Shown: positions 48,621-63,694, counted from the first letter of the stretch. The stretch: 64,000 bases of DNA from Vespa crabro (GCF_910589235.1 NC_060966.1:6278320-6342319), one strand, 5' to 3'. Notes: a model not told the origin generated them from the sequence alone. Numbers and translations: made by a program.

Positions 48621-51600
48621 TTTACTTATTTTTTTTTTGTTCTTTTTTTTTTCTCTCTCTCTTTAAACGAGCATCCAAATAGTTCCGCCATCTTTTTTTC
48701 GCGACCAATCGCCTCGTGGAAAAAAAATGTCGACATCCTCCGTCAATCGCTCGACCAATCAACGCAACGGAACACAAAACTTTTTAAACAACGAATTGAT
48801 TTATTTCGTTCGTCTTAACCAATGAGATCGAAAGATCTTTTCGAGTATTTAAATGTTAGGTGCATGTGCGTGAAATACTAATGTTTAACACTTCTATGTC
48901 TTAGCGCCATCTTTTGCAACGTTCCTGATCACATGAAATTTTTAATCTGGTACACGACCAATGGTAGTTAAGCGTGCACGCAGTTCTCTATGCGAAAATA
49001 CCGGTAAGAGCGAAACTTTCTAATGCGCTATATCAATTAGTTTTGCATGATAAAAGAATGACGAGCGAGGACGTCATCCTTGACTACGCGTCTCACAAAT
49101 ATCGAATTGTGACACGCGTACAATTTTAAAGATCTTTCTTGCATCCGATCTCGTCTACGTCGAAATATTATAAAAGCATCGACCAATCACATGCGAGACA
49201 GAGAGAATAAATAATCGGGGGTATTACGAATGAAAAAGTCAATTACCTATCTGACGAAAAATATTGAAAAGAAAAAAACAAAAAAAAGAAAAAGGGAAAA
49301 ACGTGGATCGTCGTTTTGTTAATCGTGAACGACGCGTAATTTCACGTTTCAACGTTCGAGATAAAGACACGCATAATCGTCTCATTATTATTTCATCTTA
49401 TCATCGATCAGTATAATCTCAAAGTTTATGCCGCAATGACGAACGATAAGGAACGGGCCGAATGTAATTCGCAGTTTCAGCGTCATTACCGCTGGAACTT
49501 TTTCAAGAACATTAAATTATCTAAAAGAAATTCGTGGGAGGTGAGTAAAATTTCCTCTTCCAGGGATAGCTCCCAAAGTTTTAATTTTGCTCCAAAATTA
49601 CGATTTATCTCGTTGTACGGTGAAAAAATGACTGGGAGGTCAAAAAATAAGAAAACTGCGTTGAGACGATGGAATCGCGGCGGTATATTTCATAGGATTC
49701 TCGTCGATAAAATCCTTCAAGTGCCAGGAAATTCGATATATTAATTGGAGAAAAGCCTCGGCCATGGAATTCGCGCGCGGTTCAATCGAGATAAAAGCAT
49801 CATTTCGAATGCGACGAGAGCGCTGCCCGAGAGACGTAGCTTGGATAGTAATGGTTGAGGTGATGCTGCTGCTGCTGGCGGCGGCGGCGGCGGCGGTGAT
49901 AGAGGATACGGAGGGAGGAGGTGACGGTCGAAACGATATTCCAGCGTGAGTTTATTTTTAAAACATCGTCGAGCCGACGGCAGAGCCGGACATGTTTAGG
50001 GCAAAGACACGAAGAACGTACCCAGAAAAAAAAAGGGAGAGAGAAAGATAAAGAGGGATACATGACTGCCTGTTTTTTTCGTTTTTCTTTTTTCCCTTTC
50101 TCTTCTTCTTCATGAACGAAGAAGAAGAGCTCGTCCGTTTTAGCGGAGTAGGAAATGTCGCGTGTCTCGTACGTACTATCTCGATAGTCTACACGTAGCT
50201 GCAATTTTCTATCCACTCTCTCTCTCTCCTTTACGAGGGCAGTATATTTCCTTGAGATATAAGGAAACGTCTTGGTACCGAGAATTCTTTGGGGAATTCT
50301 TTTTTCTTTTTTCTTCGATACGACTTCTTCCTCCTCCTCCTCTTCTTCTTCTTCTTCTTCTTTTACCGGAAACCGGGTCTCGCCGTCGTCCCTCGTAAAA
50401 CGATCGCTTTTCTACGGGAAATGTTTTTCAATGTCTCGAACGAGACACTTTTATCGAGGAAATCGAAATTATAAAAATGAATAATAATAAGTTTAGTGCT
50501 CGTTAAATCGATATTTTCTCATTGTATCTTCTTAATACGGCTCGATGGAAAGAAAGGAGGGAAAAGAGAGAAAGAGAGTCGATATCTCTAATTTCTTACC
50601 TTTATTAAGTTTTGCATTGGGCTGTACGAGGAAGAAAGGAAGAAACCCGTAGAAAAAGAAGCGGGCATTTAGGCGAGCCCTCCAGCATCAAAGATTTAAG
50701 CTCTCCGACTCTTTGCCCTGCCGTTCGCGTTCGTTCGTTCGTTCGTTCGTTCGTTCGTTCGTTCGTTATTCTTCCTCCCTTTCTTTTCAACGTTTGTCAA
50801 GAGACCTACCACTCTCTCCCTCTCGAGCCATCTTCTCTCTCCCCCGATCCTACACTCAAGGGGGTGGAGTATTAAACAAGAGTATAGAACGAGTTACAGG
50901 AAACGCGCATTTACTTGGGAAATGAAAAAATGGATTAGAAATACGCGTTCGGTGGGAAATTATCTGTGATATGATTTTCCTGTCTCATTTTTCCTAACGC
51001 TCTAGAGAACGATGGTTCATTACTCAAAACGATCCAGACGTTTTTATACGCGAAAGATCGAAAGAAAAGTCAAGATACTCTGTATGTTCTAGATACTATA
51101 CCTTTTAGTTAGTTGGCATGCAAGACCAGCAAACGACATACTTTACTCGGCTTCAACTTTCTCCCTTTTTCTTTTCTCTTCCATGCTCAAGCCAACGACG
51201 TCTTGTCCGAGTCGCTACATAATGCAGTCGGCTATATTGAATATCACGTCGTAGTAAAGTGATAACGAAATCCTCGAAAAGCCCCTCGAGCCGACGTACG
51301 CGGAATATTACAGAGCAAAATCGAGAGTGTCCGCGACGAAAAAAGGAGAAAAAAGAAAAGAAAAACTTTGGCGACTCTTATTCTATGTGTATTTTTTTTC
51401 TTGAACGGAAATACTATAAAAGCCTACAAATGTTTGCATTTTTATAATGGTAAAACAAAGTTATCTCTCGACGAAAGTATCAATGCGTTGGAAGGAAAAA
51501 AAATTACTTAACAAAATCTCATCCAAGCTCGTTCAACTAGATATATCTTTTTAAAATTCGTCCAATTAACTGCGATATCGCAATTATCGCGTTATCCCCG

Positions 51601-51834
51601 CGCGAAAAAGGAATAAATAAAGGAGCCATCGTAACTCGCTCCCTTTTCTCTCGCGTTTTCACGAGATGAAGAAAGGAAGGAAATAGAGTAGGAGGACGCT
51701 CGTGTCAGGGCAGGGGTGTGTCCGCGAGAAGATTTGCGTTAAACGCCCTCTCGCACCCTCTTTTCTACCAGAAATGTGCGTGTGTGTGGAACGAAAATAT
51801 GCCACGATCGAACAAAATCCTGAGCTTTTACATA

Positions 51835-51838
<4 letters not shown>

Positions 51839-51882
<44 letters not shown>
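51839..51882. repeat. (TA)n microsatellite
   Basis: About 21 TA units; overlapping frames encode Ile/Tyr repeats. Confidence 0.95.
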
Positions 51883-51890
<8 letters not shown>

Positions 51891-53076
51891 AATATATATT
51901 CGACAAACAATAATATCCATAGTTTAGCGCTAAAATATGCACTCTAGGTATTAAAAAAGCGACCACGGATGGCGTAGCGCAATCGATTTCGTAGAAAATA
52001 AAAAGGGTCGACATACGAAAGAATTTATCTAGGATTGTCCGACCGTTCTCCCCTTTCTCTATCTCCTTTTCCTCGTCGACGATAGAAAGGCTATAAGAGA
52101 AAAGCCGCACACACACGGTCTATATTCCCTGAAGCAGCCTTTTCTCAGGTCGAGCTGCTATTTAGCAGACAGGAGCGTAGGTAACGTGTATACCCCAGGG
52201 GGTTTCAATATCGATCTGCTTTCTCCTCCCTTCTATATATATATACATACACACGCCCTCCTTCCCCTCATCCTCCACCATCCAGAGCCGTTCCTTCGCC
52301 CTCCTCTGGGTCAACGACAGGCATTTCCAAGCCTGTAAATCTGCCTGGGTGACCTTCGAGGACACGAGTCTTCTCGTGTCAAGGTATTAAACTCGCTTCG
52401 AACGAAACGCACCGAATGCGCACGAGAAAAAGAGAGAACATGCGACCGATATTAAGGGGATAACGTCACGACCTTCTTCCCTACCTTTTCCCTTATTCTC
52501 AATACTCGAGTCGTGATATATATCGTAGCAGAACGACCGAAAGAGAGAGAGAGAGAGAGAGAGAGAGGGGGAACGATTTATTTCACCTAATAGGATAACG
52601 CAACTTTTAGTAGTCGATAATTATCCTGTTCCTTACGTGACCGAAAACTATTATTATATATCTAGTAACACGAATAACATGTTATTTAACCTTTTATTCA
52701 ATTTGGAGAAGTTCGAATATTATTATTCGATAAATGCGTTCGTCCGATTCCATTTATCTTATTATTTGTACTTTATTTCCCTTCTCAAGATTTAGGAGTT
52801 GAAAAATATAATCAGGATAATCTGGTGAAATCGTCGTAACACGTTGCTTAGCTTCGATCGATATAATATACTACATTACTTACTTGTTTCGTCGTTCCAT
52901 CGGCGAGATACCCTGTATACGTATATCCTTTGGTCGTGCGAGAAAAACGGGGTCATGGGGTTATTATACGGAAGCCTTCGCCTTATTAGCCCCCTATTTC
53001 CATTATAAATTACTTTTACGTAATGATAAAAGTGGTAGGTAACACACAGCGATGGGATTGAAAGTCAGTACTGATG

Positions 53077-53078
<2 letters not shown>

Positions 53079-53111
<33 letters not shown>

Positions 53112-53190
53112 AATAATAATAATAGTAGTAATCATAATCATAATAATAATAATAATAATAATAATAATAGTAATAGTAATAATGATAATG
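53079..53190. repeat. Compound (CAA)n-(TAA)n tract
   Basis: CAA units pass into TAA/TAG units; the plus-strand frame 53052-53234 encodes poly-Asn and its complement poly-Ile/Val. Neither is a gene. Confidence 0.95.
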
Positions 53191-54173
53191 ATAATCACAG
53201 TAGAACAAAAAGTATAGCGATATCATTGGTATAATAATGAATTAATCAATATTTCGATTCGTAAGTAATCAAAGCTTGCTTTCGATCCCTTTTTTTGGTC
53301 CTCCCTCGTCTTCTCATCTTCAAGATGACTTCCCTCTGGTAAGAAACGTCGAAAATGTATTCCTCGTCCGATCACACTGGAACGACTGAGTGAGAAAACA
53401 TTTAATCAACTAAGTCTAGAACGCATCTATCTTATTTCAAATGTCTACATAGATATATACCTCCTATTCCCTATCGACGATCGTATTCCGTAATAATACA
53501 ATAACTTTCTTATTACCTTTTTAATTTCGAGCACACGTTTCGAAGCTTACCGCTCGCACGCACACGCATACACTTACATAAATAATACATATCTATATCG
53601 TATATACGTATATGTGTATATGTATCCTATGTACACCCTTTGTACTCGGATAAACATATAAAAGCACTTAACTTGAGTCACTTTTCCTAACGCTTTATTC
53701 CTGCTGCTTCTCCTCTGTCGCTGGTGCTGTTACTGCTGTTTAATACACATACATCATCCTCTTACGTTCATATACGTAAAATATATTTATGTATGTGCGC
53801 ATTGTTATGTCTCGCGAAATAATAAATGCAGCTTGCTTCTTCGATCTCATTTTGCCTGTTTTAAAAGTGCTGTACGCTTTGCTATACATATTAATGTTTA
53901 AAGTTTGCTTTATCGAACGCTCCTTATCGTACCCATCAAAGATCTTTTTATTTTTTCTTCTTAACTTCTTCTTAACAATAAAAAAATGTTTCTCTTACGA
54001 CAACAAGACGAGCATAAGAATTTCTGAAACGTGAGAAAAGCGTACGTGGAAGACCTTCTTCTTGAACTTTAAACTTGAACTAAGACCTCGCTTCTTAATC
54101 TTTACAGATATTTTATACATATACATATATGTCGTATAATATTATATTTAAATTGCTAGTTCATTTATACAAG

Positions 54174-54233
54174 GTGTCTCATTAGGTCGAATCACTTGAA
54201 ATCCATCGATTCTTTTCGAGTCAAATGAGACAC
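54174..54233. repeat. Short inverted-repeat element, possible MITE
   Basis: GTGTCTCATT at 54174-54183 is mirrored by AATGAGACAC at 54224-54233, with about 40 bases between. The left flank TATACAAG is shared with 39890-39897, where TATACAAGGTGTCCCATT occurs, suggesting a repeat-family terminus. Confidence 0.5.
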
Positions 54234-56227
54234 AGTGTGTATACAGATGAAAACTGTATGGTCCTGATCAAACGAATGAATTTCTGGTCCATGCGAAGAA
54301 TAATCGAGGTTGCTAAGATCCAAAAGGATCGATCGATTGGTTTCCTTTATTCGTCGATATTATTTTCATCTACGATTGCAACGTACAAATATTTTCTAAC
54401 TTACATATATTCATATATTCATCTCGACTTTTTTAACGCGTATGTATGTTTATTATCTTCATAATTATTATCATTATTATTGCCTAATCGATGTGCTTTC
54501 TCTGGTGTTCCCTTTGCCATTTTCCTGGAAAAAAAAGAAAAAAGAAAAAAGAAAAAAAAAAAAAAAAAAGAAAAAAACCATATTCCTTCGAAATTTCGTT
54601 GTCGTTGCATTCACCTTCTCTCTCTTCTTCTTTCGAGCGTAAAACTCTTTGCAAGTATTTATTTCCTTGCGCGTACAGGACTTCGGCCGAAAGATCCTAT
54701 GGAATCATATGTTTTATATGCCTATATAATGGATCAGACGACGTACAATGTCTTTTCTACTTTATTATTTCTTTTTTTTTTCTAATGTCATCGTAGGCCA
54801 CATCGTTCTAGATAGATGCTAGATAAATTCGGAAATTCGTTGCCAAAAAGAATGAAAGAATCAACTCTAAAGATCCTTTCTCTACGTACAATTTCATTAT
54901 ACACACATCGACGATCAATTTATATTAATTTCTACGTAAAGACGACATCTAACGTTATTTTACACTAGTGTCGATTCACATACGCATATAGTTATCTATG
55001 TATATAGATTAAAAGCTACTTGGACTATCGATGGGAAATTTTAGGATGGGTTTTGAACGGTAGGATGATTAGAACGAAAAATATTAAAAATGAACAATAT
55101 TGTAAAGTGTAAATGAATTTTTAACGTACGTACGTCGTCACAATTATATACATATACATATGCATATACGTATATATATATTTGTTACAAGCTAAAAATA
55201 TATGCAAAAATATTCGTCCTTTATTGTCACTCACCTCTCAATTTTCCTAATTACTTTCCGACTTGGTACGAATAAGCGAATAATCTACTTTTCGATCGTC
55301 TCATCTTTGTCGTTCTACGTATTACTCGAAAGTACATCGAATCTAAATCTCTCAAATATTCATATGTCTCGATTTTTTTTTCGCCCAAAGAGGAAAATAA
55401 TTATTTTGATTCGATACACTTTCAACCGATTGTGATTTCCTCGTTAAAACGCACTTCATTATTACGTGTCTTCATGCTCGGTTAATAATTACTGGTTTCA
55501 ACGTCGTAGCTTAGCGGGAATGTATGTGTACATATGTATATAAGGGATATGTATATGTTTGTTTACTCTCTCTTTGTGTAAGTCAAAGGACACAAATATT
55601 GGGTGATTATCAGTTACTCCTTCAAATACTGACGTTCTTACGATATTTACAAATATTGACACTCGCGTTGATAAAAGGAAGGAAAAAAAGGAGTGGGGTG
55701 GGGGAACAAGCAAAAACAAAAAGAAAATTGGTCCAAACTTATTCGCCAACAAATGAATATTATCGCTTCGCAAATTCGATAACTACAATACATATATATT
55801 TATTCGCTGAATATTTTCTTCATTTCAAACTCGTTTTCGCGATTAATATCGTTCTCTGTTCTACGAGAGAGGAAAAAAAAGATGACGGTCCTTTTAAGCT
55901 TCTCGATAATGGTCGATATGGTGGAGAGGAGCAAAAAGAGACATATACCGCAAGCGCTTAGCATGGAATAAGAGTATTTTTAATGTTTTCAACAACAACA
56001 GGTACACAGTTAATCAGTTTACCTGCAGTAAATACGTTGGTAATTATTTGTTCTCTTTCTCTTCTTCTTCTTTTCGTTTCTTTCTTTTCTTTTTTTTCTC
56101 TCGCTTACAATCCTTTCTCCGTCCTGTCGCTCTCGCATCTCTTTCTCGTTTGTCCATTCTCGTTACTACTCGCTAATATGTATTATACATATATATATGT
56201 GTGGTGTGTGGATTGTGTTTGCATAAT

Positions 56228-56232
56228 CATGT

Positions 56233-56297
<65 letters not shown>
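56228..56297. repeat. (TACA)n-(TA)n compound microsatellite
   Basis: TACA tetranucleotides run into TA dinucleotides. Confidence 0.95.
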
Positions 56298-56302
<5 letters not shown>

Positions 56303-57752
56303 TTATTAATTGTCTTTTCAAATCTTAGCTAATAATCAAAGTATAGCTTTTATCGATAACGCACAGTCGCTACGTATATTTTCTCACTATTTGGTTGTGT
56401 CTAACTAGCGTTCTATGATAGCTGTACTTTTTACGGAATTCGGGGGTTTTCTCTACTGGCAACGATCTAGCATCAGTCTTAAAAATGGGAGGAAAACAAA
56501 TTATAAATACAAGATTAGAAATTATTAGAGATTATGTAGCCGACAATCGTCAAGCGGGTCGAACGAATCGTATTAGAATTTAATTCTAATTCCAAGTCGA
56601 TCGATTGATACTTCTTGTATCAATAAAATGGAGAAACAATATGAAATCGTTGCCACTTGGTACATACGTGTTCACGGGTTCAAAAGATTTAACTACGTTG
56701 TCGATTTATTTCGACGATACGGAAACAAACGATACATAAATAATAGTAATGGTAATAATAATAATAATGCGATACAGGTTTTCAACCCTTTACGTGTGCG
56801 AAAATAATCTCGGTAAAAAAGAAAAAGGAATACTTTCCTTTAGGAGTAAACGAAACGAATACTATTCTACGTTATACATACATACATAGTGTTTTTTAAA
56901 TAGAGAACACGTTCGATATCTCGAACGTCCGAAAAATCGACTCTCGTTCTCTTCAACAAAATCCTTTCGACTTTCTAGACGTTGTCGATATCAAACATTG
57001 AAACGAGTAATTCATAATAATGATAATACAATACTAATGACAACGTATGGAGAAATACATTCGACGAAAGGAGAAATATTGGAGTACTACTCGCAATAAT
57101 TACGTTTCGTGTACGGTTAACGATAATCAGCGATTAAAGTATCTTCCTTTTTTTTTGTTCCTTTTTTTTTTCTTTTCTATTTAAGATAACTTTCTACCTG
57201 CTACATATGCTAAATTACAAGGAAGTGTGTTCCGGATTCTGCAATTTTTCGTCGAAAGGAATAAATTTCACAACGTCTCTTGATACAAACAACGATTACT
57301 TTTTCTTCCTTATCTTATCTAATATCGAATAGTTAATATTCGCACAAACGACGAAATTTTGCGAGAGTGGGATTCTAAGATCTAAATCTAATTTCTAAAT
57401 CTCTCTAGAGAAATAAGTCGATATCGACGATCGAAACCGTGACGTATTTTCTTCTCTAAATGATTTTCTAATTGTTAACTTGCTGTCCAGACACGTATAG
57501 TACATCATACGCATGTGTGAGTAAAATTTGAAAAAAGAATACAAACAAATTTATACATTATATCATTATATACGGGAAAATTGACGATCTATCTTGCACG
57601 GTTTAGATTCGATATCATATCGTTAATGAAATTTGATCGATTAACTCTTGTAATTACTCTCACCGAGAGTATCTTCGTCCGGTTAGAATAAGGCTTAGAT
57701 CGCTTAAGAGGAAACTATTTACAAAAGAAATATATACTACACGTGTGTCAGT

Positions 57753-57789
<37 letters not shown>

Positions 57790-58240
57790 CACACCTATAT
57801 GTATGCATATATATTTAAAAAGAAAGAGATTCTTTTCGAGTTTCGCATTGATATATCGAGCGAAAAGAATCGAAATCGTGGAATCGAGGTAATTCGGCAA
57901 TCATTTATCATTCTTTAAAGAGTAATTTGCTGGATCTTCTTTTTTTCCCTTCTTTATATGTAAAAAAGAAATCACAAGTGTATATTAATTAAAGAACAAT
58001 GTCGGAAACAAGTTCTTTATTGGTTTTATTTTTATTTTTTTTCCTTTTTCAATAAGACGAGGAAGATCACTCGGATTAGATTGAAAAAATATATATATAT
58101 ATGTGTGGTGTGCGCGCGCGCGCGTGTGTGTGTATGCGTAGTATATATTATAAATAGTATGCACATAACATACACGTATATTTACATAACTTGACTATGT
58201 AATGTTTTAGAGTCAACGCGAGTTTCGATTCCCGATTCAT

Positions 58241-58280
58241 GTATTTTATTTTATTTTATTTTATTTTATTTTATTTTATT
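58241..58280. repeat. (TTTTA)n pentanucleotide repeat
   Basis: Eight or so TTTTA units in a row. Confidence 0.93.
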
Positions 58281-59132
58281 CTTTTTATTTCCTCTGCTTT
58301 CCTAAACGCGACGATCTTGGAAGACTGCGCATTTTTATTATTTATCTTATTGCCGCTTTTTTCTCCCGCACGAATAATTTTTGATTTTGACACGTAACGC
58401 GAGTGACGTCCTCTCTCCCTCCCTCCCTCTCTGTCTCTCTTTCATTTTTTTCGTAACTCGAATTTGTCCTAATAATAATCTCTAATAAGAGAACAATACA
58501 AATTTTACTTTTCTTTCGATTTGGTCTCTTTTCTTTTTTATTTGTTAAAGTTTGTACGATATGAGAGAATTAGTGAATAAGAAGTTGTAAAAAAGTACAC
58601 GTCGAGTCGACATTAACTAGCTAGTTTCTTATTGCCTTCGTTCGTTTCATTAAAAAGAGAGAAAGAACGAAAAAATAAAAAGAAAAGAAAAAGAACAAAA
58701 CTAGTACTTAGTAAAGTACTAATCGTAGAAAAAGAGAAAATAGCATCAACAATGATCCTATTGGTTTTTCCATGTTAAAGAATTCATTGCATAATTACAT
58801 GCAATGTTAATTAATCAATTATCTCACTTCTGAATATTCATCGGTCAATGTAAATTACTTTAATTGAATTTGAGTCGACAATAATTTTACTACGTAAAGC
58901 GTTTTTTTTTCAATTTTGTTTTCAATTTGTTTTTCTTAGAAAAAGGGAAAGAAATGAAACGTGTCAAGGCCACGCTGGTGTGTTCTCTAGTCTCTATATC
59001 TCTTTCTCTCTCTCTTTTTTATACTTAGACAGGTAGCAAATTCAACAAAGTTTTCTTTTTTCTTTTCATCTCATTAACAACGATATGTACCATATCACAC
59101 GAAAACGGAATTGAAATATGTGTATGCGTGTG

Positions 59133-59163
<31 letters not shown>

Positions 59164-59357
59164 CAAATTTTTAGAGCAAAGGAAGGTAAGAGAGGAGAGA
59201 CAAAGATACGAGAGATTCTAGAGTAAAGATTTCTAGAGTCATGTCCATTAATCATTCTTCTTTACAATAAATCGTCAGAGAAATAATAAAAATCTATGAG
59301 ATTTTGTCTTGGGAAAAAAATTAATTTCTTACAATCGATGTAATCCTTATAATAAAT

Positions 59358-59364
59358 AAATATA

Positions 59365-59395
<31 letters not shown>

Positions 59396-59399
59396 ATAT
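59358..59399. repeat. (AAAT)n tetranucleotide repeat
   Basis: About ten AAAT units; the overlapping minus-strand frame ends in Leu/Phe/Ile/Tyr repeats. Confidence 0.93.
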
Positions 59400-61272
59400 T
59401 AAACCCTATTAGTTTGTACAAAGTAAATGTATCAATTCGGGCACAATATTTGCAAGCATCGAGATCGAATATTTCATGTCCTAAGATTCTTGTTAAAATA
59501 TACGATCGAAACCTCATTGCATTATTCATTCGTGAGGAGGAAATACACGAATAAACGGTTAAAGTCCAGACGATCATCGTTTTAATCATAACAATGTTTT
59601 AATGATCATTGCCACCTTTGGAAAATCTCGTAGAACTCCACTTGGTTTTCTCTCGTAAAATCTAAATACACTGACTTACGGTTTCAACGCATTCTTGGCA
59701 CACTGACCAACAATAGTAATTGTACATCCGTTATAATATATATGCATATTTATACTTGTACATTATACGAATCAATGTACATGGATAAAATATACAAATA
59801 TAAATATACATATGCGATATATGTGAGTATATTTACACGTATTACATACGTATAAGTATGTACTGGAAGAACAAGACGCCGGTACACGCCAGAGATAAGG
59901 CTATCGACCTTCGTAAAAGCGCTATGAAATATGCGCGGGTCCCATGAATTTTGAAAAAATAATATAAGAGAAAGAGAACAATAAATAAAAATAAAAAATA
60001 AAAAAGATAACATTTCTTTCAAAATTTCAAACTGATGGTTAACATTTGTACGAACATTTTTACGTACTCGAAATAGAAATAAACTAGTTGAAACACCCTC
60101 CTGTATATAATGTATGATTAATTCTAATCTTTTGATAAATTCGTAGAAATGATTAAAAAGAATGAATTTAATAGACAACTTTTTAAAGGATTCTCTCAAA
60201 GCACCGACTATCGAAAATGATTTGCATAAAAATTGACATCTGAACTTTCGTGTGTCGAATGCGTCGATGAAACGCGTCTTTCTTTCTTTTTTTTTTTTTT
60301 TCCATAATTCTGTTCCCTCGATATTCGCCGTCGACTGAGGTAATGGTTGTTGTTGGTTGGTTTAATGGATGATGGCAGTAAAGGCATTCACCGTTGCCGA
60401 GATCAACGATTTTTCTTTTTTTCTTTTTTTCTTTTTTTTTTCTCAAATCACGCATGCGACTACTATAAGTATAGGCTCCACTGTCACATTCATCGTACGT
60501 ACCATTGTCTCGTATCAACAATAATTGCATCATTTCTCTCTTTTAATATTTTACTTTATTAACGATTTATCATATCCGAAAAAAAAAAAAAAACAGATAC
60601 GAGACAATCGGTTTATATATCGATTAGTTACATAGGCTTTATTACGCATGCACGTTGTATACTTGCGTCGTACCACCAACTCGATAAATTGACCTTTTAA
60701 ACTATCAAGGAGAGTAGCATTTACATTGTTAATATATGCTATTTTATGCTGCTGATGAGAGAACGCTCGGTCTATCAGGGTCGTAACGTCGTATGTATTC
60801 TAAAAATGGATTAAAAGAATTTTGAAATGAAAACTTGGTATTTGCTGATTGTAATATACACATTGATCTGAAATAAAATGTATTTAATAGATACAAAGAC
60901 ATAGAAATTAAAAAGAGAATTGACACGAGGAACCGATTGAATTTTCTTAGAAAATTATTCGTTAAAAAAATGTTCGGAAAATTCAATTTGTTGGAAAACT
61001 ACACGCGTAGACCACCGATCGACGACCGATCGATCACCCGAGAGTAAGACACATCGCTATTACATTCATTATCAAATAATGCGTGATACGTCCGATGCAT
61101 CATCGTTTCCTCCATGATCGAGAGAAAACGAAAGCAGAGTGCTAGTAAATTAGCCGAACTCCTAAACTGGCTCAAATTCTTGTTAGTTTCAACAAATGAT
61201 GCTTGCACTAAACACGCTAAATATACGATTATCTAAGTGTACTTCTAAATTTGTCGTCTACAGGAGAGAAAT

Positions 61273-61274
61273 AG

Positions 61275-61305
<31 letters not shown>

Positions 61306-61382
61306 AAGATAGATAGAAAGATAGATAGATAGATATATCTATACTTTATAGTATGAGAGAGAGAGAGAGAAAGAGAGAGAGA
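61273..61382. repeat. (GATA)n and (GA)n tracts
   Basis: GATA tetranucleotides at 61273-61336 are followed by GA units at 61355-61382. Repeated GATA also means repeated matches to the GATA-factor core, probably incidental. Confidence 0.93.
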
Positions 61383-61710
61383 GGTAAACAGAACGAAGTA
61401 TATACGTAGAGATAAAGAATAAAATGAATTTCTTCTTACCTGATCACGTTGTCCTTTCGCCCCGGTCACTTTGAACAACCCAGAGATCGAAGATCGGCGG
61501 ATTCTCTAGCGATCGACACACAACTCTCTACTGCCTATAGGATTAATATGCATCTAAATCGTCCTTGGTATTCTTTTGATTTTGTTTTCTTTTCTTTTTT
61601 TACTTTTATTTCATTTCGCTCTTACTCGGGAGTAAAAGATGGGTAAAAAGGTTCGGATTAAGGCACACGGGTTATTCCGATACTCACGGAGGAAGATTCG
61701 TTTGCACGTA

Positions 61711-61714
61711 GAGA

Positions 61715-61782
<68 letters not shown>
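61711..61782. repeat. (GA)n microsatellite
   Basis: Interrupted GA units over about 70 bases. Similar tracts recur at 63035-63080 and 63621-63693. Confidence 0.95.
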
Positions 61783-63029
61783 GGAGAGAAACAGGTCTAA
61801 ACGAGGAACTGTTGGAGAAGGAAATAAGATTCGAGTGATAACGCCCATATTAGGAATTAATAAAGAAATATGACTAGATGAATGACAATACATGGGCGAT
61901 AATTATTAACCGATCGAACTTTTTTAATCGCGATGTACGAGTTAAAAATTCTTTGATATTTACTTAATATATCACACACGCACACACCGCGAAAAACACA
62001 CTTTATCTAAAAAGAAATTATTAAAAGTGTGATTTCTTTTAAAAATTCTGTACGTACTGATATGTATGTAGTAATAATTAATGATAACACTAATATTTCA
62101 ATATATCGTTTAGGATGATCTACTACGAGAACACGCTAATATTAATCTACTCTAATCTTGAACGATCTAATCACACTAATCGTTGAAACTTGAAGGTTTA
62201 AGTACCAGACCCAACGCGATTATATATTATATATAATGAATCAAAGCGTCGATGCAGAGGCAGGTTAACATCCCTACCAATACGGTCCCGGTCTCGACCC
62301 TTTCTCTCATCGTCTCTACGTAAGATGTGCACGCATCTCACGTTACTTTTGGGTCCTGCTCCTTCTTACGCGTAACTTAACAATTCTAAAAGAAAATTTT
62401 CACGATTATTTCTTGCGTTTCTCTCTGTTTTCTTCTTTTTTTTCCTTTTTTTCTTTTTTCTTTTTTTTTTCTTTTTCTTACTAATTGTTATTTTTCTCTA
62501 TAAAGGAGATAGAAACGATTAGAAACAGAGGAACGTTTAAATGAATTTTGGTTAACTTATCACGCATTTTATTGTTCCGACAGAGAAAGTTTTGTCCTTT
62601 TGCGTGTATTACCATTATTTGATTTTCTTTAATGCGCACGATACCTTCTATTACTATTATCAGACACACGTTCGAGTAAACGCGCAGAAAATTTCCGAAA
62701 TTTCGGAGAGCTTAGCCGTAATACATTAGAAATCGCATTACGGTATACGTATCTATCTATGTATGTATGTACAACACAGCTGAGATCATTAGTTTGTTAT
62801 CAAAGGCAAGACAATTCGTTTCCTTCTTCTCCATTTTGTTTCTTTTCTTAATATCCACGAAACTCGCGGTATATCGACTTATTACAATAAATTTCAACGA
62901 GGTGGGCTAAAAAGAGATAGACGAGGTAGAAGGGATGAAACGTTCTCCTTCGTTAAAACGAAGATATACTTAAAAAAATGTCTTATCAGAAGTACATGTA
63001 TCACTGCGTTCGCAAGGGGGAAGGAAGAT

Positions 63030-63083
<54 letters not shown>

Positions 63084-63620
63084 TGGAGTTTCTTTTTCTG
63101 GATCAGGATGGGACCTTCTCTAGGTCTATAAGAAATAAAGTGAAAACGATAAGGAAGAAGGAAGAAGAGGAATGAATAAATATATATCAGTTACGTTTAT
63201 TTGTACTCTTACTTGCCGGTTAGAATGTGCCAGGGTCAGTCTAGCTAAGATGCATGCGCCGCTACAACAATTCCACTGGCTATCTTAAACCGCTCGATAA
63301 GCAAGATAACGAAGGAGGATGATAATAGTAAGGGTTGGAATAATATATATTAAAGGGATATCTAAGTGTATACCAAATATATATATATCTATATGCTAGA
63401 AATATATACGCAAAACGCCACTATCTGTTTGGTCGGGTAAAAACCATCGGATATATCTAAAGAAAAAAGGAAAACGTTATGAAATTGGTGAATATTCGGA
63501 GGAGTTCTTTCTTTCTGCTCTACTCGTTAAATTTGAGAAATTAGAGTTCGTCATTTGCTAGGTTGAAATCTACTAGTCTCATTTTCATTAAATTGCCGAA
63601 TTTTTTCCTTCTCTCAGAGA

Positions 63621-63628
63621 GGGGGAGG

Positions 63629-63693
<65 letters not shown>
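63621..63693. repeat. (GA)n microsatellite
   Basis: About 36 GA units, directly left of a complex non-repetitive block. Confidence 0.96.

Positions 63694-63694
<1 letters not shown>

Noticed and set aside
49436..49744. 102-codon plus-strand frame
   Set aside because: Basic, random-looking peptide with no conserved motif and no supporting splice or promoter context.
53052..53234. Poly-Asn and poly-Ile/Val frames
   Set aside because: Pure translation of the CAA/TAA microsatellite.
59750..60199. 149-codon minus-strand frame
   Set aside because: Tyr/Ile/Leu-rich translation of AT-rich sequence; no family signature.
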